DNA of 64,000 nucleotides from JAXMAF01 sp046350555 (GTDB taxonomy: Bacteria > Planctomycetota > Phycisphaerae > Phycisphaerales > SM1A02), in the NCBI GenBank assembly GCA_046350555.1, contig JAXMAF010000025.1, positions 1 to 64,000 of the forward strand, in the 5' to 3' direction. Under the pieces are notes generated by a model. That model saw only the letters and a list, made by a program, of their open reading frames with translations. It did not search any database and was not told the DNA's origin. A program made the position numbers and the translations under genes. This document shows positions 20,463-30,549 of this stretch, in pieces (within the stretch, counting starts at the first letter, position 1; the number at the start of each line of letters is the position of its first letter).

Positions 20463-20560
20463 GGGTGGTGTTCCCAGTCTGGAAGGTGGTTGGCGGGGTC
20501 GGTGTCGGCGGTCGATCGTGCAGGTCGAGCTGGCTCGGGCGCAGCCGGCCGGTCGTTGGG

Positions 20561-21631
20561 TCAGTCCTCGGGCTCGGCGCTGGCTGGCGCCCCGGCGGAC
20601 TCGCCGACCGAGTTCATGCCGAGCGCGAGGCCAAGCTCCTCGAGCTTGCGCTTCACCTCGCGGAGCGAGGTTCGGCCGAAGCTGCGGACACCGAGAAGCT
20701 CGGCCTCGTCCTTCGCGACCAGCTCGCCGACGGTGCGGATCTTGGCCGATTCGAGGCAGTTGCTCGCCCGCACCGAAAGCTCGAGCTCGGTGATCGGCAT
20801 CGCAAGCTTGCGAAGCAGGTCCTCGTCGATCGACGCGGCGGCGCTCGCCTCCGCGGAAACGGTCTCGCGACCGATCTCGAAGTACTGCACGAAGGGATTG
20901 AGGTGCTTGCGCAGGACCTTGGCCGACTCGACGAGGGCCATCTCCGGCGAGACCGTCCCGTTCGTCCAGATGTCGAGCACGAGCCGCTCGTAGTTGGTGC
21001 GCTGGCCGACGCGGGTGTCCTCGATGCGGTATCGGACTCGCTGCACCGGCGAGAAGATCGCGTCGACGGGAATCTCGCCGATGACCTGGTCCTCGCCGCG
21101 CTTGAGCTGCTCGGTCGCGGTCATGTAGCCACGTCCGCGCGAGACGACCAGTTCCATGTCGAACTCGACGCCCCTGTCGGTGAGCGTGGCGATGAGATGG
21201 TCGGGGTTCTGGATCTTGATCGACGGATCGGCGTCGATGAGGTCGGCGGTGACGACGACCTCCTCGGTGGCGCTGCCGTCGTGGCGGGCGCTGAGGCGCA
21301 TCGTCTTCGGTTCGTCGCTGGTCGAGCTGACGACGAGCCCCTTGACGTTGAGGACGATGTCGACGACGTCCTCGAGCACGCCGGGGAGCGTGGAGAATTC
21401 GTGCGTCACGCGCGTCTTGTGGCCGCCCTTGCGGACCTCGAGCGAGTTGATCTTGGTGACCGCCGCGCCCTCGATCGACGACAGCATGATGCGACGAAGC
21501 GAGTTGCCGATCGTCGTGCCGAAGCCGCGCTCGAAGGGTTCGGTCACGAACCGTCCGAACGTCGAGGTGAGCGAGCGATGATCGACGGTGACCCGCGCGG
21601 GAAGCTCGAGACCACGCCAGCGAACGTGCAT
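20561..21631 (-). CDS. rpoA: DNA-directed RNA polymerase alpha subunit
   Basis: Both domains are present: the dimerising alpha-NTD (FGRFVTEPFERGFGTTIGNS, LRRIMLSSIEGAAVT, LEVRKGGHKT) and the alpha-CTD (PITELELSVRASNCLESAKI, LLGVRSFGRTSLREVKRKLEE) that contacts UP elements and activators. At 356 aa it is slightly longer than E. coli RpoA. Gene order S13-S11-rpoA-L17 is normal except that S4 (rpsD), which usually lies between S11 and rpoA, is missing. Confidence 0.96.
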   Translation of the reverse strand: MHVRWRGLELPARVTVDHRSLTSTFGRFVTEPFERGFGTTIGNSLRRIMLSSIEGAAVTKINSLEVRKGGHKTRVTHEFSTLPGVLEDVVDIVLNVKGLVVSSTSDEPKTMRLSARHDGSATEEVVVTADLIDADPSIKIQNPDHLIATLTDRGVEFDMELVVSRGRGYMTATEQLKRGEDQVIGEIPVDAIFSPVQRVRYRIEDTRVGQRTNYERLVLDIWTNGTVSPEMALVESAKVLRKHLNPFVQYFEIGRETVSAEASAAASIDEDLLRKLAMPITELELSVRASNCLESAKIRTVGELVAKDEAELLGVRSFGRTSLREVKRKLEELGLALGMNSVGESAGAPASAEPED

Positions 21632-21828
21632 GCGAAACTCCGGTGCTCAGCAGGACTGACGGGATGGCTCTCGCCAGAAGTCTCCGCCTCGATCGGATGC
21701 GCCAACGGCACTGCTGAACTGCCGGACGCTCCTGCTGTGGGGCGAGGACGACGAAAAGATCGATGACGACGGCACTGACGGGACAACGGAGGCCAGGAAC
21801 CCGCGTCGCCTCGCGACGGCGAGCGTCG

Positions 21829-21858
21829 GCCCCGAGGGCCGGACGGAGCGCTCGAACA
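21829..21858. repeat. Hairpin repeat after the rpsK stop
   Basis: On the minus strand, three nt after the rpsK stop, GAGCGCTCCG precedes a TCCGGCCCTCGGGGCCGA-type stem and CGCTCG. It is a diverged member of the 18.4-18.7 kb family with the stem preserved. Confidence 0.7.
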
Positions 21859-21860
21859 AG

Positions 21861-22235
21861 CTAGACGCGGCGACGCTTCGGTGCGCGGCAGCCGTTGTGG
21901 GGAATCGACGTGTGGTCCTCGACCGCGGTCACCTTCAGGCCGTTGGCCTGGAGGGCGGTCACCGCGGACTCGCGGCCGGGGCCCGGACCCTTCACTCGCA
22001 CCTCGACCTCCTTCATTCCAAGGCGGCGAGCCTTGTTGACGGCCTTCTCGGAGGCGCGGCTCGCCGCGAACGGCGTGCTCTTGCGGGCACCCTTGAAGCC
22101 GACGGTACCGGCCGAGTCCCAGCAAATCGTCTCACCGTTCACATCGGTGATCGTGACCATCGTGTTGTTGAACGTCGCGTTCACGTGCACGATGCCCTTG
22201 AGGACGTTCTTGCGGATCTTCTTTTTGCTGGCCAT
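21861..22235 (-). CDS. rpsK: 30S ribosomal protein S11
   Basis: 124 aa with the S11 signatures GIVHVNATFNNTMVTITDVN, SAGTVGFKGARKSTPFAA, VRVKGPGPGRESAVTAL and the C-terminal DHTSIPHNGCRAPKRRRV. S11 sits at the platform of the small subunit near the mRNA exit. It is 215 nt downstream of rpsM, an unusually wide gap that is filled by repeats, and is followed by rpoA rather than rpsD. Confidence 0.96.
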   Translation of the reverse strand: MASKKKIRKNVLKGIVHVNATFNNTMVTITDVNGETICWDSAGTVGFKGARKSTPFAASRASEKAVNKARRLGMKEVEVRVKGPGPGRESAVTALQANGLKVTAVEDHTSIPHNGCRAPKRRRV

Positions 22236-22283
22236 GGGACGGTGATGGTTGGAGACGCGAGAGAGGGAGGCGGACGAGCAGCC

Positions 22284-22332
22284 GGAATCAGGAATCAGGA
22301 GTCAGGGAGCAGGGATCTGGGATCGGGGATCA
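22284..22332. repeat. Degenerate 7-bp tandem array between S13 and S11
   Basis: Seven consecutive heptamers, GGAATCA, GGAATCA, GGAGTCA, GGGAGCA, GGGATCT, GGGATCG and GGGATCA, form a purine-rich array of no evident coding value. Confidence 0.75.
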
Positions 22333-22368
22333 GGATCGAGACACAAAGGCAAGCACCCATTCCGGAAA

Positions 22369-22440
22369 AGCGAGTGTCGGCCCAGAGGGCCGAACGGAGC
22401 GCTCAAGTTGCTCCGGCCCGGAGGGCCGAACGGAGCGCTC
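22369..22440. repeat. Two hairpin repeats after the rpsM stop
   Basis: One full unit (22370-22404; stem TCGGCCCAGAGGGCCGA) and one shortened unit (22411-22440; CCGGCCCGGAGGGCCG). On the minus strand the shortened one begins 10 nt after the rpsM stop codon. Confidence 0.8.
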
Positions 22441-22450
22441 TAAGGACTCC

Positions 22451-22828
22451 TTAGCCCTTCACGCCCTTCTTGCCGGCGACGGTCTTCTTCTTGCCCTTGC
22501 GCGTGCGGGCGTTGCAGCGTGTGCGCTGCCCGCGGACCGGAAGGCCCTTGCGGTGCCGGTCGCCGCGATAGCAGCGGATGTCCTTGAGTCGCTGGATGTC
22601 CTGCTGCACCTGGCGTCGCAGGGCGCCTTCGACGATGTATCCGGAATCGATGATCGACGCGATCGCCGCCACTTCCTGGTCGCTCAGCTCGTTCGAGCGG
22701 CGCTCGCCGTCGATCCCCGCCTTCGCGAGGATGACGTCGGCGAACTTGGGCCCGATGCCGTGGATGTACTGGAGCGCGTAGCGGATCTTCTTCTTGTCGG
22801 GAATGTCGATGCCGGCGAGACGAGGCAT
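22451..22828 (-). CDS. rpsM: 30S ribosomal protein S13
   Basis: 125 aa beginning MPRLAGIDIPDKKKIRYAL, with YIHGIGPKFA, DIQRLKDIRCYRGDRHRKGL and the basic tail PVRGQRTRCNARTRKGKKK that reaches the P-site tRNA. The start at 22828 matches the family N-terminus; upstream in-frame residues do not. It follows rpmJ, as in most bacteria. Confidence 0.96.
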   Translation of the reverse strand: MPRLAGIDIPDKKKIRYALQYIHGIGPKFADVILAKAGIDGERRSNELSDQEVAAIASIIDSGYIVEGALRRQVQQDIQRLKDIRCYRGDRHRKGLPVRGQRTRCNARTRKGKKKTVAGKKGVKG

Positions 22829-22944
22829 GGTCGGGGTCCCTGCGGGTCTACCGCTGCTGACTGAGCCGTGCAGCGGAGTGCGGTGAAGTGCGTGAGGTTC
22901 GGACGGTGGCTGCGAGAGCCGCGGGCAAGCGCGGCGGGTGCGAC

Positions 22945-23061
22945 TCAGCCTTGGCGCTGCTTGAGCCGCGGATTCTTCTTGTTGATGACGTATCGCTTGC
23001 CCTTGCGGATCACGATCTGGCAATCGAGGGTTCGTCGCTTGATGCTGCTGCGGACCTTCAT
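22945..23061 (-). CDS. rpmJ: 50S ribosomal protein L36, zinc-ligand-poor form
   Basis: A 38-residue L36 ending in the typical KQRQG. The usual zinc ribbon (three Cys and one His) is reduced to a single Cys in TLDCQIV; the other positions are occupied by non-ligands (VINKKNPRLKQRQG). This is the C-minus type that needs no zinc. Position between infA and rpsM is the standard one, so it is the main copy unless another exists elsewhere. Confidence 0.92.
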   Translation of the reverse strand: MKVRSSIKRRTLDCQIVIRKGKRYVINKKNPRLKQRQG

Positions 23062-23221
23062 GACGGGCTTCCTTCGGGGCTGAATTCGCCGACGCGATCG
23101 CGTGGGCGGGAGTGAGCGGGGCACGGCTCGGGACAGACGGGGAGTGTAGGCCGGGACCATCTGCCGAGCACATTCCCGTGGGCTGATCGCCGCGCTTGCG
23201 TGCGGGCGCAGGCGTGATGGA

Positions 23222-23437
23222 TCACTGTCGATAGACGATGCGTCCCTTGGTCATGTCGTATGGACTCAGCTCCACCGTGACGCGATCTCCGGGAAGGATG
23301 CGGATGAAGAACTTCCGCATCTTGCCGCTCACGTAGGCCAGGATCTCCTGGTTGTTCTGGAGCCGGACGCGGAACATCGCGTCGGGCAGGGCCTCGGTGA
23401 CCTCGGCTTCCAAGGTGATCTTGTCTTCTTTGGGCAT
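23222..23437 (-). CDS. infA: Translation initiation factor IF-1
   Basis: 71 aa, one S1-like OB fold: MPKEDKITLEAEVTEALPDA, FRVRLQNNQEILAYVSGKMR and the end PGDRVTVELSPYDMTKGRIV. IF-1 binds the A site of the 30S subunit during initiation. It sits between map and rpmJ, as expected for this cluster. Confidence 0.96.
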   Translation of the reverse strand: MPKEDKITLEAEVTEALPDAMFRVRLQNNQEILAYVSGKMRKFFIRILPGDRVTVELSPYDMTKGRIVYRQ

Positions 23438-23535
23438 CGGGTGGTGTGTTGGTCTTTGGTCGTTCGTCGTGGCTCGATGGTCTCGGGCTGTCGAGCAGGC
23501 GCCGCCTGCCGCGGGATCGGAAATCGTGCCAGTCG

Positions 23536-24387
23536 TCAGCGGCCGTCGGTGAGGATGTCGGCCCCGTCGCGGGTGACCGCGATCGTGTGCTCGAAGTGGG
23601 CCGATGCGAGTCGGTCGGCCGTCGAAACGGTCCACCCGTCGTCGCCCTCGATCGTGGCCGCACGGCCGAGCACGAGCATGGGCTCGATCGCCAAGGTCAT
23701 TCCCGGCCGAAGCGTGAAGTCGCGCTGCTCGCGCTCGGGATCGACGAAGCCCGGAACCTCGGGCGCCTCGTGCAGCCGGCGACCGATGCCGTGGCCCACG
23801 TAGTCGCGCACGACGCCGAGACCGGCCTCCTCCGCGAGGCGTTGCATGCAACCGGCGATCTCGCTCCAGCGTCGCCCCGGGCGCACCATCTCGATGGCGA
23901 CGTCGAGGACGCGCCGCGTCGTCTCCAGAAGCGATCGCGACGCGTCGGCGATCGGTTCGATGGCCACCGTGATCGCCGAATCGGCGCACCATCCGTCGAC
24001 CGAGGCGCCGCAGTCGATGCTCACCACGTCGCCACGTCGCAGCACGCGCCGACCCGGCACGCCGTGGACGAGCTCCTCGTTCACGCTGACGCACGTCACC
24101 GCCGGAAAGCCCTCGCCGGCGACATAGGTTGGATAGTTGAGGAACAAGGGACGGACGTCGGTGCCGAGGCGCTCCGCGCAGCGCCGGATCGCGGCTTCGG
24201 CGGATGCGTTCACGTCGAATGTCGTCGCGCCGTCCACGCATGCCGCGGCGGCCGCATCGAGGGCGGCGCGCACGACGCGACCGGCGCGGCGCATCGCCTC
24301 GATCTCGGTCGCGGAGCGCAGCGCGATCTCGACGCCGCGCTGGGCGCGGCTGGTCGATCGAGAACCTGGAGCGAGGAGACGGGACAT
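23536..24387 (-). CDS. map: Methionine aminopeptidase, type I
   Basis: Removes N-terminal Met from new proteins. The five metal ligands are visible in order: SIDCGASVDG, WCADSA, YVGHGIGRRLHE, LAIEPML and HFEHT, along with the substrate-binding His in NEELVHGVPG. The N-terminus carries ~25 extra basic residues (MSRLLAPGSRSTSRAQ...) before EIALRSATEIEAMRRAG, so a later internal start is possible but no better one is seen. It lies between secY and infA, the classical place. Confidence 0.95.
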   Translation of the reverse strand: MSRLLAPGSRSTSRAQRGVEIALRSATEIEAMRRAGRVVRAALDAAAAACVDGATTFDVNASAEAAIRRCAERLGTDVRPLFLNYPTYVAGEGFPAVTCVSVNEELVHGVPGRRVLRRGDVVSIDCGASVDGWCADSAITVAIEPIADASRSLLETTRRVLDVAIEMVRPGRRWSEIAGCMQRLAEEAGLGVVRDYVGHGIGRRLHEAPEVPGFVDPEREQRDFTLRPGMTLAIEPMLVLGRAATIEGDDGWTVSTADRLASAHFEHTIAVTRDGADILTDGR

Positions 24388-24447
24388 GTGACGATGGTTC
24401 GGTCGACTCGGCTGTGGCAGGTTCGGTTCGCAGGTGCGCTATGCGTC

Positions 24448-24540
24448 GCAGTTGATTCTCGCCCCACCCAACCCAATTCCGCCGTGAGACGCCGCTGTGG
24501 GCAAGGAGTCGAACGCATGGAGGTCTGCTGGAATCCGCAT
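24448..24540. repeat. Copy 3 of the ~90-bp interspersed repeat
   Basis: Located between secY and map. TCGAACGCATGGAGGTC is at 24509-24525 and the CTCGCCCCACCCAACCC end at 24454-24470. It is about 90% like copy 2 over the shared blocks by eye. Confidence 0.85.
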
Positions 24541-24611
24541 GCGTGCGTCGTCGATGCCCCTCGCGCCAGCGCGGGTGTGCGGCGGCGACGCCGCGCAGTG
24601 CCGGAGCAGCC

Positions 24612-26024
<1,413 letters not shown>

Positions 26025-26055
26025 GATTTGGCAGGTCGGACGGCCGAGCGACGGC

Positions 26056-26610
26056 TCAGTCCGGCCCGTTCTCCTTCGACTTGGGCGCCTTCGACTGGGC
26101 GGCCGGCTTGGCCGCGCCGGCCTTCGCCACGGTCGAACCTTGATCGCGCTTCCATGTGGCCCGCACAACCTCGTTCACGGCGCCCCCCGCCTTCTCGATC
26201 TTCGCCTTTGCGCTCGCAGAGAACTTGGCGGCGGTGACCTTGAGCTGCTTCGTCAGGTCGCCTTCGCCAAGCACCTTCAGCGGAAGGCGGGCGTCGCGGA
26301 CCAGGCCGAGCTTCGCGAGCGACTCGACGGTGACGTCGCTGCCATTCTCGCAGCGGGCCTCGAGCGCCTTCAGGTTCACCACGTGGTATTCCGTCGCGAA
26401 CTGCACGTTGCTGAAGCCCCGCTTGGGCATGCGCTGCGCAAAGGGCTTCTGGCCGCCTTCATATGCGGCCTTGAAGCTCCAGCCGGAACGCGACGTGGCG
26501 CCCTTCTGTCCGCGACCCGACGTCTTGCCATGGCCGCTTCCGCGACCTCGACCGACGCGCTTGCGCGCCTTGTGACGTCCGACTTGCTCGGTGATGTCGT
26601 GGATCATCAT
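26056..26610 (-). CDS. rplO: 50S ribosomal protein L15
   Basis: 184 aa with the Gly/Arg-rich N-terminus (KRVGRGRGSGHGKTSGRGQK), the YEGGQKPFAQRMPKRGFSN core and the LTKQLKVTAAKFSASAKAKI end, followed by an Ala/Lys tail longer than usual. In most clusters rpmD (L30) sits between rpsE and rplO; the 217 nt upstream of this gene hold no such gene. Confidence 0.95.
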   Translation of the reverse strand: MMIHDITEQVGRHKARKRVGRGRGSGHGKTSGRGQKGATSRSGWSFKAAYEGGQKPFAQRMPKRGFSNVQFATEYHVVNLKALEARCENGSDVTVESLAKLGLVRDARLPLKVLGEGDLTKQLKVTAAKFSASAKAKIEKAGGAVNEVVRATWKRDQGSTVAKAGAAKPAAQSKAPKSKENGPD

Positions 26611-26827
26611 GGGATCTGGGTTCCGATGGAGGGTCGTGGGGTGAATCGCCGCAAGGAGCGTGCCGGGTCGTGGCGAATCGTGTGAACGGTCGGGAAGAAA
26701 CTGCCAGCGAGGAAACCAGCCGCGAAGGATTCGAATCGAACGTTGCGGGGGAAGTCGGTGTCGAACGAAAGGAACTGGGTTTCGATCGCGTGGCGACGGC
26801 GATCGAATTCACGGGCCGCCCGGTGAA

Positions 26828-27529
26828 TCAGGCGCTGCCGCCCTCGGCCGGGGCATCGGTCACGGGCATCGAGCCGCCACCACCGCCACCACCACCGCCG
26901 CCGCCGCGAGGACCGCGTCGCGGGCCTCGGCGATTGCGACGATCGTCGGCGACCGTGTTGACGGGCGCGGCGGCCTTCTCGCCGCGCGGCGTGACCGCCA
27001 TGAACGCCTTGCCGCGCTCGATTGCATCCTCGACGGCCGTGTTTGGCAGCTCCACGCCGCGGAGCCGCTGGACCGTCTCGCGACGGCGGAGCTGCTCCAT
27101 CGCCGCGAGCGTCGCCTTGACGGTGTTCTTGGGATTGCTCGATCCGTAGCACTTGGTGAGGCAGTCCTTGATGCCGATCATCTCCAGCACCGCCCGCACC
27201 GGCGCGCCGGCGATGACGCCGGTTCCGGGGGAGGCGGGAATCAGGCGCACGATGCAGGCGCCGAAGCGCCCGGCGACGGCGTGGGGGATGGTGCGGTCCT
27301 GGAGCGCGTATCCGCGCATCTTGCGCTTGCCTTCCTTCTGCGCCTTCTCGATCGCCTGGGGAACCTGGTTCGCCTTCGAGTAGCCGATGCCGACGCGCCC
27401 GGAGCGGTCGCCGACGACGACGAGCGCGCCGAAGCTGAAGCGGCGGCCGCCCTTCACCGTCGCGGCCGTGCGATAGATGCCGACGGTGGTGGACTCGATG
27501 GAGGAGATTTCGTCGAGAACATCAGGCAT
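26828..27529 (-). CDS. rpsE: 30S ribosomal protein S5 with glycine-rich tail
   Basis: The N-terminal dsRBD-like part (RTAATVKGGRRFSFGALVVV, GRVGIGYSKANQVPQAI) and the C-terminal domain (RLIPASPGTGVIAGAPVRA, YGSSNPKNTVKATLAAM) are complete. They are followed by ~60 extra residues: RNRRGPRRGPR, a run of 11 Gly, then an Ala/Gly/Glu end. S5 takes part in decoding fidelity and mRNA unwinding. Length 233 aa against ~165. Confidence 0.95.
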   Translation of the reverse strand: MPDVLDEISSIESTTVGIYRTAATVKGGRRFSFGALVVVGDRSGRVGIGYSKANQVPQAIEKAQKEGKRKMRGYALQDRTIPHAVAGRFGACIVRLIPASPGTGVIAGAPVRAVLEMIGIKDCLTKCYGSSNPKNTVKATLAAMEQLRRRETVQRLRGVELPNTAVEDAIERGKAFMAVTPRGEKAAAPVNTVADDRRNRRGPRRGPRGGGGGGGGGGGSMPVTDAPAEGGSA

Positions 27530-27625
27530 TGTTGTGCTCGTGCAAGGAAGTGCCCAAGGCCGGACAGGAAGGCGGGTCGAATGGCGGAAGGGTGAAGGAG
27601 GCGCAGGTCGGGTGGAGGAACGGGC

Positions 27626-27991
27626 TCAGAATTGCAGGCCGCCTTCGCGGGCCGCGTCGGCGAGGGCCTTGATTCGTCCGTGGTAGCGAAAGCCGTTGCG
27701 ATCGAAGACGACCTTGCTGACGCCGGCCTTCCTGGCCCGCTCCGCAATCGCCTTGCCGATGGCCTTCGCCGCCTCGGCATTGCTGCCCGAGGCGTTCTCG
27801 GCCACCGCGCCATCGACGCTCGACGCGGCGGCAAGCGTGCGGCCGCTGAGGTCGTCGATCACCTGCACGTAGATGTGCTTGATCGATCGGAAGACCGTGA
27901 GGCGCGGCCGGTCCGGCGAACCGAAGACGCGCTTGCGGATGCCCTGCTTGCGCCGCTGCCGGCGGACGTTCTTGAGAATGGACTTCTTCAT
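27626..27991 (-). CDS. rplR: 50S ribosomal protein L18
   Basis: 121 aa: basic N-terminus MKKSILKNVRRQRRKQGIRK, then RPRLTVFRSIKHIYVQVIDD, NAEAAKAIGKAIAERARKAG and the conserved FDRNGFRYHGRIKALADAAR. L18 binds 5S rRNA with L5. Start 27991 matches the family, while the longer frame upstream overlaps L6 and is not conserved. Confidence 0.95.
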   Translation of the reverse strand: MKKSILKNVRRQRRKQGIRKRVFGSPDRPRLTVFRSIKHIYVQVIDDLSGRTLAAASSVDGAVAENASGSNAEAAKAIGKAIAERARKAGVSKVVFDRNGFRYHGRIKALADAAREGGLQF

Positions 27992-28104
27992 GGCCTGCGC
28001 CTCTGAAACCGCGCCAAGGTTGGAACCGGCGGAGATGGAACCGGCTTGGAACGAGCGTGGGAACCCCAAAACACGAAACTGGTAGACGAAACTCCAAGAC
28101 GAAA

Positions 28105-28665
28105 CTAGCTGCCGAACGCCTTGCCCTGCTTTCGCTGGATGACCTCGTCGGAGTACTTGATGCCCTTGCCGTTGTACGGCTCGGGCTCGCGCCTCGAGCG
28201 GATCGCCGCGGCGAACTGTCCGACCATCTGCTTGTCCGGACCGGTGATCGTGATCTGCGTCCCCTGGGCGATGTCGACCTTCACGCCCGCGGGAACCTCG
28301 AGCTTGCACGGGTCGGCGTACCCGACGGTGAGGATCAGCTCCTTGCCCTGCAACTTGGCCTGCCAGCCGACGCCGACGATCTCGAGCTTGCGCTCGTAGC
28401 CCTTGGTGACGCCTTCGACCATGTTGTCGAGGACGGCGCGCGTGGTGCCCCAGAAGGCCCGGATCTCGCCGCTCTCCATCGCCGACTCGGGGATCGTGCA
28501 GACGATCTGCTTCTCGCTCTCGGTCCACGCCACCGAGACCTCAGGGCGATGAACGAACGACAGCGAACCCTTTGGTCCGGTGATGTCGATCTTCCGCAGC
28601 GAAGGGTTGATCGCGACCTTCACGCCGGCGGGAACTTTGACGGGCTGCTTGCCGATGCGGGACAT
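28105..28665 (-). CDS. rplF: 50S ribosomal protein L6
   Basis: 186 aa beginning MSRIGKQPVKVPAGVKVAI, with two L6 repeats (KGSLSFVHRPEVSV...; VEGVTKGYERKLEIVGVGW) and the C-terminal signature EPYNGKGIKYSDEVIQRKQG. L6 lies near the factor-binding centre. It follows S8 by 71 nt in standard order. Confidence 0.95.
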   Translation of the reverse strand: MSRIGKQPVKVPAGVKVAINPSLRKIDITGPKGSLSFVHRPEVSVAWTESEKQIVCTIPESAMESGEIRAFWGTTRAVLDNMVEGVTKGYERKLEIVGVGWQAKLQGKELILTVGYADPCKLEVPAGVKVDIAQGTQITITGPDKQMVGQFAAAIRSRREPEPYNGKGIKYSDEVIQRKQGKAFGS

Positions 28666-28736
28666 GGGTGGAGACCGTGACGAAAGGCGGGCGGAGGTGG
28701 AAACGAAGCCGGATGGGGATGCGACGGCGATGCGTG

Positions 28737-29135
28737 CTAGCAGACGGTGGCCACGATCTCGCCGCCGATCCGATTCTCGCGGCACTTGCGGTCGCTCATG
28801 ACACCGTGGCTCGTCGAGACGATGGCGATGCCGAGCCCCTGGAGCGGGCGGGGAATCTGCTCCACGCCCGAATAGACGCGGCAGCCGGTGCTCGACACGC
28901 GGTCGATCGAGTTGATCAGCCGCTCGCCGTTTGGCCCGTACTTGAGGTCGATCTTGATCAGGCCGATGCGTCCGTCCTCGACGACCTCGAAGCGCGAGAT
29001 GTACCCCTCCTCGGCGAGCACGTTGGCGACGCCGCGGTTGAGCTTGTTGTTGAGGCAGTTGCACTGCCTCTGGCGGTTCCGGACCGCGTTGCGGATCCGG
29101 GTGAGCATGTCGGCTGTCAGGTCCTGAATGGCCAT
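28737..29135 (-). CDS. rpsH: 30S ribosomal protein S8
   Basis: 132 aa from MAIQDLTADMLTRIRNAVR to the conserved C-terminus TSHGVMSDRKCRENRIGGEI. S8 binds helix 21 of 16S rRNA and in other bacteria can repress the spc operon. The N-terminal half carries NCLNNKLNRGVANVLAEEG. Start 29135 gives the normal length. Confidence 0.95.
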   Translation of the reverse strand: MAIQDLTADMLTRIRNAVRNRQRQCNCLNNKLNRGVANVLAEEGYISRFEVVEDGRIGLIKIDLKYGPNGERLINSIDRVSSTGCRVYSGVEQIPRPLQGLGIAIVSTSHGVMSDRKCRENRIGGEIVATVC

Positions 29136-29270
29136 GATCGGCGGTTCCTGGGTCGAAGACGAGCAACTGAGGCGAACGAGCAGGGTCGGACGAACACAAC
29201 GCAAGCCAGCCGCGGCCGAAGAAGGCCGCCACGAGGCGCTCCGGCGAGGCCCGGGGCGCGCCAGCCCGGC

Positions 29271-29456
29271 TCACCAACTGGCCTTGCGCATCCCCGGGAT
29301 CATGCCTTGCAGCGCGAGCTCGCGCAGCATGATCCGGCTGATGCGGAACTTCCGGTAGTAGCCGCGCGAGCGGCCCGTGATCTCACAGCGGTTGGTGTGC
29401 CGCGTGCGGTACTTGGACGGGAGCTTCATCTGGGCGAAGACGGCCTTGCTTGCCAT
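29271..29456 (-). CDS. rpsN: 30S ribosomal protein S14, short form lacking zinc ligands
   Basis: 61 aa, the length of zinc-type short S14, ending in the typical GMIPGMRKASW. Only one of the four Cys that bind zinc remains (TNRCEITGRSRGYY); the second position and the CxxC of the other half are replaced (FRISRIMLREL). It is therefore a short but zinc-free variant. It sits between L5 and S8 as expected. Confidence 0.93.
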   Translation of the reverse strand: MASKAVFAQMKLPSKYRTRHTNRCEITGRSRGYYRKFRISRIMLRELALQGMIPGMRKASW

Positions 29457-29523
29457 GGCTTGGTTTCCAAATCAGTGAATCGAGTCGATGCTCGCGGTCG
29501 TTGGGCGCGACGGCGAACCGCGC

Positions 29524-30135
29524 TCAGCGGGACTTTTCCTCGGGTCGGACGAACGGCATGCCGAGCTCGCGGAGCACGAACTTGCTCCGCTCGGGGTCGC
29601 TGTTGGCGAAGACGATGTTGATGTTCATGCCGTGCGAGAACTGCACGCTGGCCATGTTGATCTCCGGCCAGACCGCCTGTTCCGAAAGGCCCATCGCATA
29701 GTTGCCGCCCTTGTCGAACGAGTTGTCCGGGACGCCGCGGAAGTCCTTGATGCGGGGGATGGCCAGGTGGATCAGGCGGTCCAGGAAGCTCCACATGCGC
29801 TGCCCGCGGAGCGTCACCATGAACGCCGAGGGCGCACCCTCGCGCACCTTGAAGTTCGACACCGACTTCTTGGCGAGGATCATCACCGGCTTCTGGCCCG
29901 TGATGCTCGAGAGCGTGGCGATCACGGTGTCGCGCAGCTCGGGCTTGAGCTTCTGGTTCTCGAGGAAGCGACCGACGCCACAGTTGACGACGATCTTCTC
30001 GAGCTTGGGCAGCTCGTGCGGGTTCTCGAACCCGAACTGCTGCATCGCGGCGGGCACGACCTTCTCGCGGAAGAGCTGCTCGAGTCGAGCGGCCTTGCGC
30101 GGGGCGTGTGGCTTGGGGGCTGCGGTGGCTGGCAT
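29524..30135 (-). CDS. rplE: 50S ribosomal protein L5
   Basis: 203 aa with LEKIVVNCGVGRFLENQK, ITGQKPVMILAKKSVSNFKV, VTLRGQRMWSFLDRLIHLAI, PRIKDFRGVPDNSFD and the final VFANSDPERSKFVLRELGMP. It binds 5S rRNA at the central protuberance. The first ~15 residues (MPATAAPKPHAPRK) are an Ala/Pro extension. Confidence 0.95.
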   Translation of the reverse strand: MPATAAPKPHAPRKAARLEQLFREKVVPAAMQQFGFENPHELPKLEKIVVNCGVGRFLENQKLKPELRDTVIATLSSITGQKPVMILAKKSVSNFKVREGAPSAFMVTLRGQRMWSFLDRLIHLAIPRIKDFRGVPDNSFDKGGNYAMGLSEQAVWPEINMASVQFSHGMNINIVFANSDPERSKFVLRELGMPFVRPEEKSR

Positions 30136-30179
30136 GAAAGCTTCTGAGTCGGGGCCTGGCGAGGGAGTTGCGGTGGAGG

Positions 30180-30549
30180 ACGGGGATGTCGGTGCGGTTC
30201 GGGCGACGGGTCAGCACGGCCTTGACGGTCTTCGCTGCGTGCTCGCGGCTGCCGCGCCGCGACGAACTTCGAGCCGTCGGGCTTGGTCGTGAACTGGACG
30301 GCGTCGGCTTGCCGTCGACGACCGGGCCACGTTGCTGACGTGGATCGCCGCCTCGCGGCGAACGACGCCGCCCTCCGCACGGCCCGGCGGGCTTGTGCGC
30401 TTGGTGCGCAGGTTCGCTGCCCTGGATTTGTCGACGCGCTCGTCGTTGGGCGTGGGCGCCGACGATACGCGGTGCTGTCGTCCCGACGCGCCCTTGTCGT
30501 TGCCGGCGGTGACGATCACCAGCAGGCCCTTGCGGACATGGCGTGGCAT
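30180..30549 (-). pseudogene. rplX: 50S ribosomal protein L24, frameshifted (probable consensus errors)
   Basis: From ATG 30549: MPRHVRKGLLVIVTAGNDKG, then shifts to LRTKRTSPPGRAEGGVVRRE and AAIHVSNV, and again to VQFTTKPDGSKFVAAR. These are the KOW-motif start and the GGVVRKEAPIHISNV region of L24. At least three shifts are needed in a gene that is essential or nearly so. The stop is not certain; ~30180 is estimated from normal length. The ATG overlaps the L14 stop in a TGATG. Confidence 0.85.

Noticed and set aside
19778..24540. Conserved peptide IPADLHAFDPLP encoded by the 90-bp repeat as a real small protein
   Set aside because: The frame is broken in copy 5 and has no consistent start or stop; similarity is at DNA level in all frames.
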